Below, one piece after another: positions 7,636 through 16,057 of a DNA stretch of 64,000 bases. The translations under genes and the position numbers were made by a program. The notes beneath the pieces are model-generated. The model was given only the letters and a program-made list of their open reading frames with translations. It had not been told where the DNA came from and ran no database searches. The number at the start of each line of letters is the position of its first letter. Within the stretch, counting starts at the first letter, position 1. Origin of the DNA: Streptomyces varsoviensis (lineage in GTDB: Bacteria > Actinomycetota > Actinomycetes > Streptomycetales > Streptomycetaceae). The stretch covers positions 930,001 to 994,000 of the forward strand of contig NZ_JOBF01000003.1 in the NCBI RefSeq assembly GCF_000718635.1, given 5' to 3'.

Positions 7636-8979
7636 ATGACCGGCACTGACGATGTACTGCTCGTCCACGGCGGCACCCCGCTGGAGGGTGAGATCCGGGT
7701 CCGCGGCGCGAAGAACCTCGTGCCCAAGGCCATGGTCGCCGCGCTGCTCGGCAGCGGACCGAGCCGGCTGCGCAATGTGCCCGACATCCGGGACGTACGC
7801 GTCGTGCGCGGGCTGCTGCAACTGCACGGCGTGACCGTACGCTCCGGCGACGAGCCGGGCGAGCTGGTGCTCGACCCGTCGCACGTGGAAAGCGCGAACG
7901 TCGCCGACATCGACGCCCACGCCGGCTCCTCGCGCATCCCGATCCTCTTCTGCGGGCCCCTGCTGCACCGGCTGGGCCACGCCTTCATCCCGGGGCTCGG
8001 CGGCTGCGACATCGGCGGCCGGCCGATCGACTTCCACTTCGAGGTGCTGCGCCAGTTCGGCGCGACCATCGAGAAGCGCGCGGACGGCCAGTACCTGGAG
8101 GCCCCGCAGCGGCTTCGCGGTTGCAAGATCCGGCTGCCGTACCCGTCGGTCGGCTCGACCGAGCAGGTGCTGCTGACGGCCGTACTGGCGGAGGGCGTCA
8201 CCGAGCTGTCGAACGCGGCCGTGGAACCGGAGATCGAGGACCTCATCTGCGTGCTGCAGAAGATGGGCGCGATCATCTCCATGGACACCGACCGCACGAT
8301 CCGGATCACCGGCGTGGACCAGCTCGGCGGCTACAACCACCGCGCCCTGCCGGACCGCCTGGAGGCCGCCTCCTGGGCGAGCGCGGCGCTGGCCACCGAG
8401 GGCAACATCTATGTGCGCGGCGCGAGCCAGCGCGAGATGATGACGTTCCTCAACACGTACCGCAAGGTCGGCGGCGCGTTCGAGATCGACGACGACGGCA
8501 TCCGGTTCTGGCACCCGGGCGGCTCGCTCGACGCCATCGCGCTGGAGACGGACGTCCACCCGAGCTTCCAGACCGACTGGCAGCAGCCCCTGGTGGTGGC
8601 CCTGACGCAGGCGTCCGGCCTGTCCATCGTGCACGAGACGGTGTACGAGTCCCGGCTCGGCTTCACCTCCGCGCTCAACCAGATGGGCGCGCACATCCAG
8701 CTCTACCGCGAGTGCCTGGGCGGCTCGGCCTGCCGGTTCGGGCAGCGCAATTTCCTGCACTCGGCGGTCGTCTCCGGCCCGACCAAGCTGCAGGGCGCGG
8801 ACCTGGTCATCCCCGACCTGCGCGGCGGCTTCTCGTACCTGATCGCGGCGCTGGCGGCGCAGGGCACCTCCCGGGTGCACGGCATCGACCTGATCAACCG
8901 CGGCTACGAGAACTTCCTGCGCAAGCTGAACGACCTCGGTGCCCACGTCGAGCGGCCCGGCGGGGCGCGTCCCGAGTAG
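7636..8979 (+). CDS. murA: UDP-N-acetylglucosamine 1-carboxyvinyltransferase
   Basis: MurA catalyses the first committed step of peptidoglycan synthesis, transferring enolpyruvate from PEP to UDP-GlcNAc in the cytoplasm. The 447-residue protein has the expected length and two-domain EPSP-synthase-like fold pattern. The PEP-interacting KN pair is in RVRGAKNLVPKAM near the N-terminus, and the reactive cysteine is in GLGGCDIGGRPID, at residue 124, the position attacked by fosfomycin. Other family blocks are IRLPYPSVGSTEQVLL and DLRGGFSYLIAAL. The ATG at 7636 follows AGGA at a suitable distance. A hairpin terminator lies just after the stop, shared with convergent hupA. Confidence 0.97.
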   Translation: MTGTDDVLLVHGGTPLEGEIRVRGAKNLVPKAMVAALLGSGPSRLRNVPDIRDVRVVRGLLQLHGVTVRSGDEPGELVLDPSHVESANVADIDAHAGSSRIPILFCGPLLHRLGHAFIPGLGGCDIGGRPIDFHFEVLRQFGATIEKRADGQYLEAPQRLRGCKIRLPYPSVGSTEQVLLTAVLAEGVTELSNAAVEPEIEDLICVLQKMGAIISMDTDRTIRITGVDQLGGYNHRALPDRLEAASWASAALATEGNIYVRGASQREMMTFLNTYRKVGGAFEIDDDGIRFWHPGGSLDAIALETDVHPSFQTDWQQPLVVALTQASGLSIVHETVYESRLGFTSALNQMGAHIQLYRECLGGSACRFGQRNFLHSAVVSGPTKLQGADLVIPDLRGGFSYLIAALAAQGTSRVHGIDLINRGYENFLRKLNDLGAHVERPGGARPE

Positions 8980-9004
8980 CGCGTACGGGCCGTAGAGACG
9001 CCAA

Positions 9005-9040
9005 AAGGGCGGCCACCCTCCCGTGGGGGTGGCCGCCCTT
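9005..9040. terminator. Bidirectional hairpin terminator between murA and hupA
   Basis: AAGGGCGGCCACCC pairs with GGGTGGCCGCCCTT around a short loop, in the 74-bp gap between two convergent genes. The A and T ends of the stem give U residues at both 3' sides. Confidence 0.85.
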
Positions 9041-9053
9041 CTCGCTTGGGGGC

Positions 9054-9335
9054 TTACTTGCCCTTGGCGGCTTCCTTGAGCTTCGAGCCCGCGGAGACCT
9101 TCACGCTGTAGCCGGCCGGGATCTGGATGGGGTCGCCGGTCTGCGGGTTACGAGCGGTGCGAGCGGCACGGTGGGTGCGCTCGAAGGTCAGGAAGCCGGG
9201 GATGGTGACCTTCTCGTCGCCCTTGGCGACGACCTCACCGATGGTCTCGGCGAGTGCGGCCAGAACGGCGTCGGCGTCCTTGCGGGTCACCTCGGCGCGC
9301 TCGGACAGAGCGGCCACCAGCTCACTGCGGTTCAT
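9054..9335 (-). CDS. hupA: HU family nucleoid DNA-binding protein
   Basis: This is a 93-residue, short-form HU protein that bends and compacts DNA as a dimer. It starts MNRSELVAALSERAEVTRK, and contains the signature block at about residues 44-65 (VTIPGFLTFERTHRAARTARN), followed by the DNA-grasping arm with the conserved NPQTGDPIQIPA. It lacks the long Lys/Ala/Pro tail of the second Streptomyces HU (HupS), so it corresponds to HupA. I chose the ATG at 9335, preceded by GGGAG; upstream in-frame sequence has no HU similarity. Confidence 0.96.
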   Translation of the reverse strand: MNRSELVAALSERAEVTRKDADAVLAALAETIGEVVAKGDEKVTIPGFLTFERTHRAARTARNPQTGDPIQIPAGYSVKVSAGSKLKEAAKGK

Positions 9336-9660
9336 TTTGTACTCCCGTGTTCTTCTTGCCAATGAGGCGTGAGATCGAAGCCGATGCTGCCAGGGCCCTC
9401 GGACAGTCCCCGGACCCGGGTCTGCTGCCAGACCCTCGCGCCCGAATACGCATCCTGCCCCCACCTGTGGCGGGAAAGCCAATCCGGCACCCAGGAGAGT
9501 CACACGGAAAGCGCCACTGCCTCAAAGTCGTGACGCTCCGTCTGCTCCCGGCAGCGCACCGCAGGGCTCGCGTCAGGGCTTTGACCGTATTTCTGCGGCC
9601 AATTTCTGCCCGCCACCCTATGGGGGTGTCGCGGGCGGCGCGCCATTCGACGCGCCGGGG
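9336..9660. other. hupA leader and promoter region
   Basis: This is a gene-free gap between hupA and the malic enzyme gene, both leftward. It contains a perfect small hairpin GGGTCTG-CTGC-CAGACCC at 9418-9435, about 85 bp before the hupA start, and a T/A-richer patch near 9580-9620. No promoter boxes can be assigned with confidence. Confidence 0.5.
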
Positions 9661-11094
9661 TCAGGCTGTCGTGGTACCCGTCACAGTGACACCGGCCGCT
9701 TTGGCGGCATTGCGGACCGCCCCGGCGACATCTCCGGCGACCCGGTCGTTGAATACCGAGGGGATGATGTAGTTCCTGTTCAGTTCCTGTTCCCCGACCA
9801 CATCGGCGAGCGCGCCGGCGGCGGCCAGCATCATCTCGGTGTTCACCGTGTGCGACTGGGCGTCCAGGAGACCGCGGAAGACGCCCGGGAAGACCAGCAC
9901 GTTGTTGATCTGGTTCGGGAAGTCGGAGCGGCCGGTGGCGACCACGGCGGCGGTCCGGCGGGCGACGGCGGGATCGACCTCGGGGTCCGGGTTGGCCAGC
10001 GCGAAGACGATCGCGTCGTCCGCCATGGCGGCCACGTCGTCCCCGTCGAGGACGTTGGGGGCGGAGACGCCGATGAACACGTCCGAGCCGACCACGGCCT
10101 GCTTGAGGGTGCCCGTGATGCCCTCGGGGTTGGTGTTGTCGGCGATCCAGCGCAGCGCGGAGTCCGGGTCGGCGTCCACGAGATCGGTGCGGCCCGCGTG
10201 CACGACGCCGTGGATGTCGGCGACGACGGCCTGCTTGACGCCGGCGGCGAGCAGCAGCTTGAGGATGGCGGTGCCGGCCGCGCCCGCGCCGGACATCACC
10301 ACGCGCACGTCGCCGATGGACTTGCCGACCACCCGCAGCGCGTTGGTGAGGGCGGCGACCACGACGATGGCGGTGCCGTGCTGGTCGTCGTGGAAGACGG
10401 GGATGTCGAGGGCCTCGCGCAGCCGGGCCTCGATCTCGAAGCAGCGCGGCGCGGAGATGTCCTCCAGGTTGATGCCCGCGAAGCCCGGGGCGATGGCCTT
10501 GACGATCTCGACGATCGCGTCGGTGTCCTGGGTGTCCAGGCACAGCGGCCAGGCGTCGATGCCCGCGAAGGTCTTGAAGAGGGCCGCCTTGCCCTCCATG
10601 ACCGGCAGCGCGGCCTTGGGGCCGATGTTGCCGAGGCCGAGCACCGCGGAGCCGTCGGTGACCACGGCGATGCTGTTGCGCTTGATGGTCAGGCGGCGGG
10701 CGTCCTCGGGGTTGTCCGCGATCGCCTTGCAGACGCGGGCGACGCCGGGCGTGTAGACCATCGAGAGGTCGTCGCGGTTGCGGATGGGGTGCTTCGACGA
10801 CATCTCGATCTTGCCGCCGAGGTGCATCAGGAACGTACGGTCGGAGACCTTGCCGAGCGATACGCCCTCGATGCCGCGGAGCTTCTCGACGATCTCGTCC
10901 GCGTGCGCGGTGGAGGTCGCGGCGATGGTGACGTCGATACGGAGCTTTTCGTGGCCGGAGGCGGTCACATCGAGGCCGATCACGGAACCACCGGAGGACT
11001 CCACGGCGGTGGTGAGCTGACTGACGGCCGTCCCGCTCGCGGGGACCTCCAGCCGGACCGTCATCGAATACGAGACGCTAGGCGCCGTTGCCAT
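9661..11094 (-). CDS. NAD(P)-dependent malic enzyme with N-terminal ACT domain
   Basis: Malic enzyme oxidatively decarboxylates malate to pyruvate, linking the TCA cycle to gluconeogenesis and lipid precursors. This 477-residue protein starts with an ACT-like ligand-binding domain (about residues 8-80; MTVRLEVPASGTAVSQL). It continues with the malic enzyme N-domain (DLSMVYTPGVARVCKAIA; the catalytic Lys lies in GPKAALPVMEGKAALFKTF; metal ligands are in NLEDISAPRCFEIE and FHDDQHGTA). The C-terminal NAD-binding domain has VVMSGAGAAGTAILKLL. The ACT domain suggests amino-acid or similar allosteric control. An inverted repeat about 90 bp upstream may be an operator. Confidence 0.93.
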   Translation of the reverse strand: MATAPSVSYSMTVRLEVPASGTAVSQLTTAVESSGGSVIGLDVTASGHEKLRIDVTIAATSTAHADEIVEKLRGIEGVSLGKVSDRTFLMHLGGKIEMSSKHPIRNRDDLSMVYTPGVARVCKAIADNPEDARRLTIKRNSIAVVTDGSAVLGLGNIGPKAALPVMEGKAALFKTFAGIDAWPLCLDTQDTDAIVEIVKAIAPGFAGINLEDISAPRCFEIEARLREALDIPVFHDDQHGTAIVVVAALTNALRVVGKSIGDVRVVMSGAGAAGTAILKLLLAAGVKQAVVADIHGVVHAGRTDLVDADPDSALRWIADNTNPEGITGTLKQAVVGSDVFIGVSAPNVLDGDDVAAMADDAIVFALANPDPEVDPAVARRTAAVVATGRSDFPNQINNVLVFPGVFRGLLDAQSHTVNTEMMLAAAGALADVVGEQELNRNYIIPSVFNDRVAGDVAGAVRNAAKAAGVTVTGTTTA

Positions 11095-11183
11095 GGCCGA
11101 CTTCCTCTGCTTTCCCTTATGTCACTTGGTACGTCACCGGGGCTCGGGGCCGGGGCGCGCTGTCCGATCGTCCCACCTACCGA

Positions 11184-11201
11184 CTGGTATACGGTAACCA
11201 G
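11184..11201. promoter_or_regulatory. Imperfect palindrome, candidate operator upstream of malic enzyme
   Basis: CTGGTATACGGTAACCAG has CTGGT and ACCAG arms with a semi-symmetric centre. It is more A/T-rich than its surroundings and lies about 90 bp before the malic enzyme start, a typical place for a regulator or the promoter itself. Confidence 0.35.
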
Positions 11202-11350
11202 CCTCGGATTGCGGAACCAGACTTTCACGATGCGAGATCACCGGGAACCCATGGGCTCCTGACCGACCCCGGTATCGCTTCGTCGTACAACGATCCTCCT
11301 CCCACCCCATGAACGCAGCACGGGCACCCCCCGAAGAGGAAGAGAACGCA

Positions 11351-11389
11351 GAACGGGCGCCCCTCCCGAAGTGGAAGAGACGCCCGTTC
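11351..11389 (-). terminator. Hairpin downstream of the helicase gene
   Basis: GAACGGGCG pairs perfectly with CGCCCGTTC around a loop of 21 bases, located 228 bp after the helicase stop codon. Confidence 0.5.
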
Positions 11390-11616
11390 CCGACGCTCAG
11401 TGACACCGACCCGCCATGCTCGCCTCGCGGCAAGTGGTCGCTCGTAGCGACGATGGTTGGGCCCGGGGGCTTGGATCGGGCCGGTGCCACACCCAGGCTA
11501 ACAAACAGTCCCGGAAAGTGATTCCTGTAGCGGAAGTTGATTTCGGCCCGCGTGGGAGGCCCGGTCCGCGCACCGGCCCTCCGCCCATCGCGGAGGAGGT
11601 CCGGCACACCCCGCCG

Positions 11617-14046
11617 TCAGTCGCGCAGGAGGTCCGGCACGCCCGCCGCGTCCGGCTCGTCCCGCTCCCCCGCCAGCACCGTCAGCCGCTGCGTGGCCCG
11701 GGTCAGCGCCACGTACAGCACCCGCAGCCCGGCCGGGGACTCGTCCGCGATCTCGGCGGGCGAGACCACGACCGTCGCGTCGTACTCCAGCCCCTTCGCC
11801 TCCAGGCTGCCCAGCGGCACCACCCGGTCGCCGAGCCCCGCCAGCCAGCCCCGCGCCTGCTCGCGGCGGTCCATCGCCACGACCACGCCCACCGTGCCGT
11901 CCACCTCGTCCAGCAGCCGCCGCGCCTCCTCGCGCACGGCCTCGCCCAGGTCGCCCTCCGCCACCGCGAACCGCGGCTCCACGCCCGTGGAACGGACCGC
12001 CGACGGGGACTCCATGCCGGGCATCGCCAGCGCCAGGACGCGCGCCGCCAGCTCCGCGATCTCCGCCGGGTTGCGGTAGTTGACGGTCAGCCGGAAGCGG
12101 CGGCGCGGCCGGCTGCCGAGCGCCTCGTCCCGCGCGGCGGCGGCCTCGTCCGGGTCGGACCAGGAGGACTGCGCGGCGTCGCCGACGATCGTCCAGGTGG
12201 CGTGCCGGCCGCGGCGGCCGACCATCCGCCACTGCATGGGCGTGAGGTCCTGCGCCTCGTCGACGATGACGTGCGCGTAGTCCGTACGCTCCTCGGCCAG
12301 CCGCTCCGCGCGCTCGCGGCGCGACTCGGCCCGCTCGGGCATCAGCTCCTCCAGGCCGGTGAGCTGGTCCAGCGGGTCCAGTTCGCGCGGCCGTCTGGGC
12401 CGGGCCGGGGCGCCGAGCACGGTGTGCAGCTCGTCCAGGAGCGCCACGTCGTGCACGGACAGCGGGCCCTGCCCGGCGCCGTCCAGCCGCCGCAGCGAGC
12501 GGGCCAGGGCGCGGACCTCGCGCGGGTTGAGCACCCGCCGGGCGAAGCGGCCGAGCTGCCGCTCGTCGGCCATCGCCGCCAGCACCTGACGCGGAGTCAG
12601 CTCCGGCCACCAGGCGGCGAGGAAACCGGTGAAGTCGTCCTCGGAGCCGATGTCCTCGTCGAACGCCTCGCGCGCCTCCGCCGCCAGCTCCGGGTCCGAG
12701 TAGCGGCGCGGGCCGCCGGTCTTCGCCCACAGCGCGTCGAGCAGCAGCCGGCGGGCGCGCGGCCGCATCAGGTTCAGCGGCGCGGTGCCGCCGAGGACGC
12801 TCGCGCGGATGCGCCGCAGCTCGTCCGCGTCCAGCTCTACGCGCGCGCCGAACGCGACCACCCGCAGCCGCTCGGGCGGCCCGGCGGCTACGGCCCCGCC
12901 GGCGCCGTCCGGCTCCAGGTCCGCGAGCGACAACTGCCCGTCCGAGGCGGCGGCGTCGAAAGCGGCGGAGCCGGCGGCGGACCCGGCCCGCGGCAGGTCC
13001 AGCGCCCCCCGCGCCGCCTTGCGCAGCACCTTGAGCATCCGGGAGGAGCCCTTGATACGGGCGACCGCCGGAGTGTCGTACGTACTGGCCTCGGCTCCGG
13101 CGGTGCCCTCGCTGAGTGAACCCACCGCCCGGATCGCGACCTGCCCCTCCTCACCGAGCGAGGGCAGCACGCCCTCGGTATAGGCGACCAGGAGCGGGGT
13201 CGGGGAGACGACGAGGATGCCGCCCGCGTACCGCCGCCGGTCCTGGTAGAGGAGGTAGGCGGCGCGGTGCAGGGCCACGGCGGTCTTGCCGGTGCCCGGC
13301 CCGCCCTCGACCTCGGTGACGGAGGCCGCGGGCGCGCGGATGACCATGTCCTGCTCGGCCTGGATGGACGCGACGATGTCGCGCATGGTGTGGCCGCGGG
13401 CCTGCCCGAGCGCCGCCATCAGCGCCCCGTCGCCGACCACCGGCAGCTCGGCCCCGTGCAGCGTCGTGGTCAGCTCGGGGCGGAGCAGATCGTCCTCGAC
13501 GCCGAGGACCCGGCGCCCCTTGGAGCGGATGACGCGGCGCCGTACGACCCGGCCGGGCGCGACCGGCGTCGAGCGGTAGAAGGGCGCGGCGGCGGGCGCG
13601 CGCCAGTCGATGACGAGCGGGGCGTAGTCCGCGTCGAGCACGCCGATCCGGCCGATGTGCAGCGTCTCGGCGATCTCCGCCCGGTTGTCGCGCACGGCGT
13701 CGGCGGCGGGCTCCACGGAGGTGTACGCCCCGTCGGGGCCCTTCTTGCCGTCCTCGCCGAGGAGCAGGTCGATGCGGCCGAAGAGGAAGTCCTCGAACTC
13801 GCTGTTGAGCCGATTGAGGTGGACCCCGGCGCGGAACACCTGCGCGTCCCGCTCGGCGAGCGCGCCGGGCGTGCCGACCTGGCCGCGCTTGGCGGCGTCG
13901 TCCATCAGGAACTCGGCCTCGTGGATCTTCTCCTCAAGGCGTCGGTACACCCGGTCCAGATGCTGTTGCTCGACACCGATCTCGCGGTCCCGGACTCCGT
14001 CCCGCTCCGTCGCTGTCTGCGCGTGCGCGGCGTTCTGCGCGGCCAC
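11617..14046 (-). CDS. HelD-like superfamily I ATPase/helicase
   Basis: This 809-residue UvrD/Rep-related protein belongs to the HelD family, motors that bind RNA polymerase and release stalled complexes. It has the characteristic N-terminal antiparallel coiled coil (HLDRVYRRLEEKIHEAEFLM, about residues 28-47), a region with VIDWRAPAAAPFYRSTP that is conserved in HelD, Walker A GGPGTGKT near residue 250, a DEAQD Walker B, and C-terminal VALTRATQRL. The actinobacterial group includes HelR, linked to rifamycin tolerance, but I saw no clear rifampin-associated element upstream. The GTG start follows GAAGGGGG. It is probably monocistronic, downstream of the sigma/anti-sigma pair. Confidence 0.9.
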   Translation of the reverse strand: MAAQNAAHAQTATERDGVRDREIGVEQQHLDRVYRRLEEKIHEAEFLMDDAAKRGQVGTPGALAERDAQVFRAGVHLNRLNSEFEDFLFGRIDLLLGEDGKKGPDGAYTSVEPAADAVRDNRAEIAETLHIGRIGVLDADYAPLVIDWRAPAAAPFYRSTPVAPGRVVRRRVIRSKGRRVLGVEDDLLRPELTTTLHGAELPVVGDGALMAALGQARGHTMRDIVASIQAEQDMVIRAPAASVTEVEGGPGTGKTAVALHRAAYLLYQDRRRYAGGILVVSPTPLLVAYTEGVLPSLGEEGQVAIRAVGSLSEGTAGAEASTYDTPAVARIKGSSRMLKVLRKAARGALDLPRAGSAAGSAAFDAAASDGQLSLADLEPDGAGGAVAAGPPERLRVVAFGARVELDADELRRIRASVLGGTAPLNLMRPRARRLLLDALWAKTGGPRRYSDPELAAEAREAFDEDIGSEDDFTGFLAAWWPELTPRQVLAAMADERQLGRFARRVLNPREVRALARSLRRLDGAGQGPLSVHDVALLDELHTVLGAPARPRRPRELDPLDQLTGLEELMPERAESRRERAERLAEERTDYAHVIVDEAQDLTPMQWRMVGRRGRHATWTIVGDAAQSSWSDPDEAAAARDEALGSRPRRRFRLTVNYRNPAEIAELAARVLALAMPGMESPSAVRSTGVEPRFAVAEGDLGEAVREEARRLLDEVDGTVGVVVAMDRREQARGWLAGLGDRVVPLGSLEAKGLEYDATVVVSPAEIADESPAGLRVLYVALTRATQRLTVLAGERDEPDAAGVPDLLRD

Positions 14047-14167
14047 CCAAGCCCCCTTCTGCTGTGCCTAGGGCAGCCGTCGAGCGTACGCGAACAGGGG
14101 TGGTGAGCGCACCTGTCAGGACATGGGCGGTTTCTCCGGACGAATTCTCCGGCCGGGCTCCCGGGGA

Positions 14168-14893
14168 TCAGACCGGGACGGAGGCGAGACGTTTCCCGTC
14201 GAGCGTACGGACGTCGAAGCGGGCGATGTCGTCGCGGTCCATGGCGGCGCCGCCGTGCGTGTAGAGCGGCTCCTTGTTCCACTTGGCCGATCCCCCGGGC
14301 ACCCCGTAGCCCCCTTCCGGCACGGACCACGTGGTGACGGTCTCCTCCTCGCCGTCCTTGCCGACGGCGATCAGATCGCACTTGAGCGGCCCCTTGACGT
14401 TGCCCAGCTTGAGGGCGACATGGGTGCCCCAGGGCCGGGACTGGAGGGAGACGCTGGCCTCGGCCTTGGTGGCCGGGTCGACGGCGGAGTACTTCTGCCC
14501 GTCGTCGTACATCTGCTGGGCCATGCCGGCCGTGGAGTGGCCGCCGGTGTCCTGCTGGCTGAGGGCCAGGCCGACCAGCGGCCCGGAGACGATCAGGGCG
14601 GCGGCCGCGGCGACCAGCCACATCCTGCGGGCGCGGCTGGTGCGGCGGGCGGCGGTGACCTCGCCGAGCAGCCGGTCGAGTACCTGCGGCCCGGGCCGTA
14701 CGGAGAGCATCCCGGGGTCGGGCGTGGCCTCCTTGAGGTCGGCGAGGAGCGGCGCGAGCCCCATGAGGTCTTCGAGCCCCGCCGCGCACTCGGGGCAGTC
14801 GGCCAGGTGCTCCTCGAAGCGGGCGGCGTCCGCCTCGTCGAGCACGCCCAGCGCGTAGGCGGCCACATCGGTGTGGTGCGCCGGCCCGGTCAT
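14168..14893 (-). CDS. rsuA: Zinc-binding membrane anti-sigma factor, partner of SigU
   Basis: This 241-residue single-pass protein should hold its cognate ECF sigma factor at the membrane. The N-terminal anti-sigma domain shows the ZAS motif HLADCPECA (H-x3-C-x2-C) at about residues 29-37, with an upstream His pair. A transmembrane helix (WLVAAAAALIVSGPLVGLAL) is at about residues 93-112. The external C-terminal domain of about 125 residues has a beta-rich pattern (GTHVALKLGNVKGPLKCDL) and could sense an extracellular signal. Its ATG overlaps the TGA of the sigma gene (ATGA), so it is made with its partner. The name follows my memory of the S. coelicolor sigU locus and is provisional. Confidence 0.85.
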   Translation of the reverse strand: MTGPAHHTDVAAYALGVLDEADAARFEEHLADCPECAAGLEDLMGLAPLLADLKEATPDPGMLSVRPGPQVLDRLLGEVTAARRTSRARRMWLVAAAAALIVSGPLVGLALSQQDTGGHSTAGMAQQMYDDGQKYSAVDPATKAEASVSLQSRPWGTHVALKLGNVKGPLKCDLIAVGKDGEEETVTTWSVPEGGYGVPGGSAKWNKEPLYTHGGAAMDRDDIARFDVRTLDGKRLASVPV

Positions 14894-15429
14894 GCCGTCA
14901 CCCCCCGTTCCTCCAGCGAGAGCTTCATCGAGCGCAGCGCGTAGAAGACGCGGGATCTGATCGTCCCGGCCGGCACGCCCAGCTCCAGCGCGGCCTCGTT
15001 CACCGTGCGCCCCTTGAAGTAGGTCTCGATCAGCGCCTCCCGGTGGGCGTCCGTGAGGTCGCCCAGCGCGTCGGAGATGGTCATCAGCCGCAGCGCCCGG
15101 TCGATCTCGTCGGCGGCCGGGACCAGTTCCAGCGGGGCGGGGTCCACCTCCTGCGGGCGGGCCTGCCGGCTGCGGTGGCCGTCGATGACGATGCGCCGTG
15201 CCACGGTGACCAGCCAGGGCCGCGCGGAGCCCGTGGCGCGCCGCAGTTGGTCGGCGTTGCGCCAGGCCCGCAGCAGCGTCTCCTGGACGACGTCCTCCGC
15301 GCGCTGCCGGTCCCCCGCCACCAGGCGGATGACGAAGGCGAGGAGCGGCCCGGCGTGCTCTTCGTAGAGCGCCCGCATGAGCTCCTCGTCGGGAGACGTC
15401 CTGTCGGCCACGACGGCATCCTTGCGCAC
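14890..15429 (-). CDS. sigU: ECF RNA polymerase sigma factor, SigU-like
   Basis: This 179-residue sigma factor has the two expected regions. Region 2 runs from about residues 20-85, with the -10 recognition stretch around AEDVVQETLLRAWRN and RPWLVTVARRIVIDGHR. Region 4 is near residues 118-170, with the helix-turn-helix GRTVNEAALELGVPAGTIRSRV. It is encoded immediately before its predicted anti-sigma factor. In S. coelicolor, SigU overproduction affects aerial hyphae and secreted proteins. A GTG at 15429 opens the frame, but AAGGA at seven bases before the in-frame GTG at 15411 makes the shorter form, starting MADRTSPDEE, also plausible. Confidence 0.9.
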   Translation of the reverse strand: MRKDAVVADRTSPDEELMRALYEEHAGPLLAFVIRLVAGDRQRAEDVVQETLLRAWRNADQLRRATGSARPWLVTVARRIVIDGHRSRQARPQEVDPAPLELVPAADEIDRALRLMTISDALGDLTDAHREALIETYFKGRTVNEAALELGVPAGTIRSRVFYALRSMKLSLEERGVTA

Positions 15430-15621
15430 GCCTTCCCCCGGGTCGATAGCGCGAGTAGAAGTTCCTGGACTCCGTTCGGACTCGCGCCGGGCTCCCTTCG
15501 GGGCCCGTTCGGAACCCGTGCGGAATCCGTTCGGTGGCCTTGAATACGGGCGCGGCGGCCCGTCGTCTCAGCGCCGGGCGGAAAATCATGGAAGGCGTTC
15601 CGCATACGTACGGGAACACGG

Positions 15622-15674
15622 CCGCGTTCAGCCGAACTCCTGTGACACAGCCCTCAATTGACGGCTGAACGCGG
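15622..15674. repeat. Inverted repeat upstream of sigU
   Basis: CCGCGTTCAGCCG (15622-15634) pairs perfectly with CGGCTGAACGCGG (15662-15674) across a 27-base, A/T-richer loop. It may be a terminator for the CGNR gene or a regulatory element of sigU. Confidence 0.6.
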
Positions 15675-15700
15675 TGGCGGCCGTGGCCCGTAAGACAGTC

Positions 15701-15926
15701 CGAACGGCTCGATCGTTCGACAACCCGATCCGAACGGCTCGATCGTTGGACAACCCGAAAGGTCCTCGTCGAGGACAGCCCGAGCGGCCCGATCGTTCAA
15801 CATTCCGAACGGCCCTCCCGGACGACAGTCCGAGCGGCACGGCGGATCGCCCGCAGGGCAGCCGAGCAGTCCGCCCGCACGACTACCCGAGCGGCCCGCC
15901 CGTACGACAGTCCGAGCGGCCCGGCG
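15701..15926. repeat. Degenerate tandem array, period about 25 bp
   Basis: Eight or nine units start with CGARCGG and end near GACARYC; the first units share cgaacggctcgatcgtt. Most units are 25 bp, and two are longer (30 and about 32 bp). There are no constant repeats with unique spacers, so this is not a CRISPR. Confidence 0.75.
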
Positions 15927-16057
15927 GCCCAGAGCCGGCCCTTCGGGGCCCTCCCCCCGCGCAGCCCCCGGCCCCCCGACCGGGGGCTGCGCGCACACGC
16001 CCGAGACCCCCGCGTCGCCCGTGGCTCCGAGCCGCGCCGGAGGCCCCGGCGGATCGT

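Larger units (their letters stand above)
11095..11616. other. Intergenic region between malic enzyme and helicase genes
   Basis: There is no convincing gene in these 522 bases. The left part must contain the malic enzyme promoter and an inverted repeat at 11184-11201. The right part holds a hairpin at 11351-11389 that probably ends helicase transcription. Confidence 0.55.
15430..16057. other. Repeat-rich intergenic region upstream of sigU
   Basis: These 628 bases hold no gene I believe in, although open frames cross the repeats. Near sigU there are repeated TCCGAACGG-type words (15455-15535). Further up lies a 13-bp perfect inverted repeat (15622-15674), then a degenerate array with a period near 25 bp (15701-15926). 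The sigU promoter must be here, but no GGAAC-type ECF promoter stood out with correct spacing. Confidence 0.6.

Noticed and set aside
14047..14167. Rifampin-associated element upstream of the helicase
   Set aside because: The only dyad seen is CCGGACGAATTCTCCGG at about 14136-14152, which does not resemble the element as I remember it.
15701..15926. Possible CRISPR array
   Set aside because: Units drift and are contiguous; there are no constant repeats separated by unique spacers and no cas genes.
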